64,000 bases of DNA from Thalassospira australica (GTDB lineage Bacteria; Pseudomonadota; Alphaproteobacteria; Rhodospirillales; Thalassospiraceae), in NCBI RefSeq assembly GCF_000763295.1, contig NZ_JRJE01000032.1, positions 620,001 through 684,000 on the forward strand, written 5' to 3'. A program made the position numbers and the translations under genes. The notes under the pieces were generated by a model. That model was not told the origin of the DNA. It did no database searches and saw only the letters and a list, made by a program, of their open reading frames with translations. Numbering within the stretch: the first letter of the stretch is position 1; every line of letters starts with the position of its first letter. Below are positions 62,355 to 64,000 of this stretch, piece after piece.

Positions 62355-63527
62355 ATGGCATTTTTCGAATTTCCCGGACTGAAATTTGATCTTGGCGAGA
62401 CCGCAAATGCGATCCGCGAAACCGTTTCGTCCTTTGCCGAGGCCGAAATCGCCCCGCGTGCGGCCGAGATCGATGAAACCAACCAGTTCCCGGGCGATCT
62501 GTGGCGCAAATTCGGTGATCTTGGCCTGCTCGGCATGACCGTCTCCGAAGAAGATGGCGGCACCGGCCTTGGTTATCTCGAACATGTGATTGCCATGGAG
62601 GAAATCAGCCGTGCCTCGGCCTCTGTCGCATTGTCCTATGGCGCGCATTCCAACCTGTGCGTCAATCAGATCAAACGCAACGCCACAGCGGAACAAAAGG
62701 CCAAATACCTGCCCAAACTGATGACCGGCGAACATATCGGTGCGCTTGCCATGAGCGAGCCGGGCGCGGGTTCGGACGTGGTGTCGATGAAGCTGCGTGC
62801 GGTGAAAAAGGGTGATCGTTACATCCTGAATGGCAATAAAATGTGGATCACCAACGGCCCGGATGCCGACACACTGGTGGTCTATGCCAAAACCGATCCT
62901 GATCTTGGCGCCAAGGGCATTACCGCCTTTATCATCGAAAAAACATTCAAGGGATTCTCGACCGCGCAAAAGCTCGACAAGCTGGGGATGCGCGGCTCAA
63001 ACACTTGTGAACTGGTGTTTGAAGATTGCGAAGTGCCCGAGGAAAACATTCTGGGTCAGCTGAATGGCGGGGTGCGCGTTCTCATGAGTGGCCTTGATTA
63101 CGAACGGGCCGTTCTGGCCGCCGGTCCGACCGGGATCATGCGCGCCTGCATGGATGTGGTTGTGCCCTATATCCATGAACGCAAACAGTTCGGCAAGGCG
63201 ATTGGCGAGTTCCAGCTGATGCAGGGCAAGATTGCCGATATGTACACCACCATGAATGCGTGCCGCGCCTATGTTTACGAGGTCGCCAAGGCCTGTGACC
63301 GCGATGAAACCTCGCGCAAGGATGCGGCCGGTGTGATCCTGTATGCCGCCGAAAAAGCCACCTGGATGGCGCTTGAAGCCATTCAGACGCTGGGCGGTAA
63401 CGGCTATATCAATGAATATCCGACCGGCCGTCTGCTGCGCGATGCCAAGCTCTATGAAATCGGTGCCGGCACCAGCGAAATCCGCCGCATGCTGATTGGT
63501 CGCGAACTGTTTGGCGAAACCGCCTGA
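62355..63527 (+). CDS. ivd: isovaleryl-CoA dehydrogenase
   Basis: 390 residues, an acyl-CoA dehydrogenase with the IVD-type active site. The catalytic glutamate sits in [13 protein letters not shown] (E250), and the position used by other family members near the C-terminus is alanine in [11 protein letters not shown], the combination seen in isovaleryl-CoA dehydrogenase. [29 protein letters not shown] and WITNGPDAD are FAD-binding signatures. It converts isovaleryl-CoA to 3-methylcrotonyl-CoA in leucine breakdown and passes electrons to ETF. Followed after 47 bases by a thiolase. Confidence 0.94.
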   Translation: MAFFEFPGLKFDLGETANAIRETVSSFAEAEIAPRAAEIDETNQFPGDLWRKFGDLGLLGMTVSEEDGGTGLGYLEHVIAMEEISRASASVALSYGAHSNLCVNQIKRNATAEQKAKYLPKLMTGEHIGALAMSEPGAGSDVVSMKLRAVKKGDRYILNGNKMWITNGPDADTLVVYAKTDPDLGAKGITAFIIEKTFKGFSTAQKLDKLGMRGSNTCELVFEDCEVPEENILGQLNGGVRVLMSGLDYERAVLAAGPTGIMRACMDVVVPYIHERKQFGKAIGEFQLMQGKIADMYTTMNACRAYVYEVAKACDRDETSRKDAAGVILYAAEKATWMALEAIQTLGGNGYINEYPTGRLLRDAKLYEIGAGTSEIRRMLIGRELFGETA

Positions 63528-63574
63528 GCCCGACAAAACCGAAATTCGTCCCACAAAGAAAACGGACCCTGACC

Positions 63575-64000
63575 ATGAGTACTTCTGATCCGATCGTCAT
63601 TGTTTCCTGTGCGCGTACCCCGATGGGCGGCATGCAGGGCGATTTTGCCACTGTCACCGCGCCGGAGCTGGGCGGTGTTGCCATCAAGGCGGCCCTTGAA
63701 CGTGGCGGGGTTTCGCCCGATGACATTGATGAAGTCATCATGGGCAATGTCCTGCCCGCCGGTCAGGGGCAGGCGCCCGCCCGTCAGGCGGCATGGAATG
63801 CCGGTATCCCCCGTGCAGCAGGGGCGACGACGATCAACAAGATGTGCGGATCGGGCATGAAGGCCGTGATGTTTGCCCATGACATACTGGCGGCCGGTTC
63901 GGCCGATGTCATGATGGTCGGCGGTATGGAAAGCATGACCAATGCGCCGTTTTTGCTGCCGAAAATGCGTTCGGGTCATAAATACGGCCATGAGAAGGTT
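63575..64000 (+). CDS. acetyl-CoA C-acetyltransferase (thiolase), N-terminal part
   Basis: The first 142 residues; the rest lies beyond the window. IVSCARTPMGGMQGDF opens as in thiolases and TINKMCGSGMKAVMFA holds the acyl-accepting cysteine (C91). GGMESMTNAPFLLPK follows. It makes or splits acetoacetyl-CoA, the last step of leucine degradation. Ribosome site is weak (ACGGACC). It is the third gene of the operon; carboxylase genes for 3-methylcrotonyl-CoA would be expected next. Confidence 0.93.
   Translation, partial: MSTSDPIVIVSCARTPMGGMQGDFATVTAPELGGVAIKAALERGGVSPDDIDEVIMGNVLPAGQGQAPARQAAWNAGIPRAAGATTINKMCGSGMKAVMFAHDILAAGSADVMMVGGMESMTNAPFLLPKMRSGHKYGHEKV

Overview
The window is a chromosomal stretch of an alphaproteobacterium, most likely a marine Rhodospirillales close to Thalassospira. 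This is an inference from moderate GC, protein style, the cytochrome c / kdsB / pheA neighbourhood and the DUF1127 gene; no rRNA or species marker is present. It reads as densely packed core genome: about 60 protein genes and one tRNA-Ser(GGA). There is no insertion sequence, integrase, phage gene or CRISPR array, and no defence or biosynthetic cluster.

Layout. 1-3353: end of an RND efflux adaptor gene and its inner-membrane pump. 3.5-7.2 kb: htpX, a helical-repeat protein of unknown role and a BI-1/YccA membrane protein. 7.5-10.8 kb: an exported protein with a C-terminal haem-c motif and an acyl-CoA synthetase. 10.9-15.1 kb: the ybbP-ybbA ABC pair divergent from tesA. 15.1-18.0 kb: an AT-rich 1 kb stretch, a J-domain protein and a FIST sensor protein. 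18.2-21.7 kb: aldo/keto reductase, pirin, thpR and a proC-like gene. 21.7-24.3 kb: NAD(P)-binding protein, an EamA exporter divergent from a MarR regulator with three palindromes between them, and tRNA-Ser. 24.6-28 kb: small membrane protein, quinone oxidoreductase, methyltransferase, DUF1127 protein and a 33-residue peptide gene. 28.1-35.7 kb: a LysR regulator, the complete yejABEF peptide importer and a FliL-like protein. 35.9-43.6 kb: LysE exporter, MarR regulator, M17 aminopeptidase, GST, a UDG-like protein with four cysteines, pterin dehydratase, an SDR and two overlapping DMT exporters. 43.8-49 kb: Lrp regulator, two cation/proton antiporters, DinB and LysE proteins. 49-53.6 kb: two tandem inositol-monophosphatase paralogues, membrane-anchored cytochrome c, kdsB and pheA. 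53.6-61.5 kb: LysR/SDR divergent pair, EamA exporter, chemotaxis receptor, DEAD-box helicase and a solute-binding protein. 61.7-64 kb: thioesterase, isovaleryl-CoA dehydrogenase and thiolase behind a perfect palindrome, the start of a leucine/acyl-CoA degradation operon that runs off the window.

Shared themes are export of small molecules (RND pump, four DMT/EamA and two LysE proteins), peptide uptake and breakdown (YejABEF, M17 peptidase), envelope and ion homeostasis (HtpX, BI-1, antiporters) and acyl-CoA metabolism. The most informative non-coding signals are the 26-bp-spaced palindrome array at 23323-23391, the palindrome at 61739-61760, and the unlisted short gene at 27590-27691 with its hairpins. 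I found no clear new multi-gene system; the best candidates for new biology are small and regulatory.
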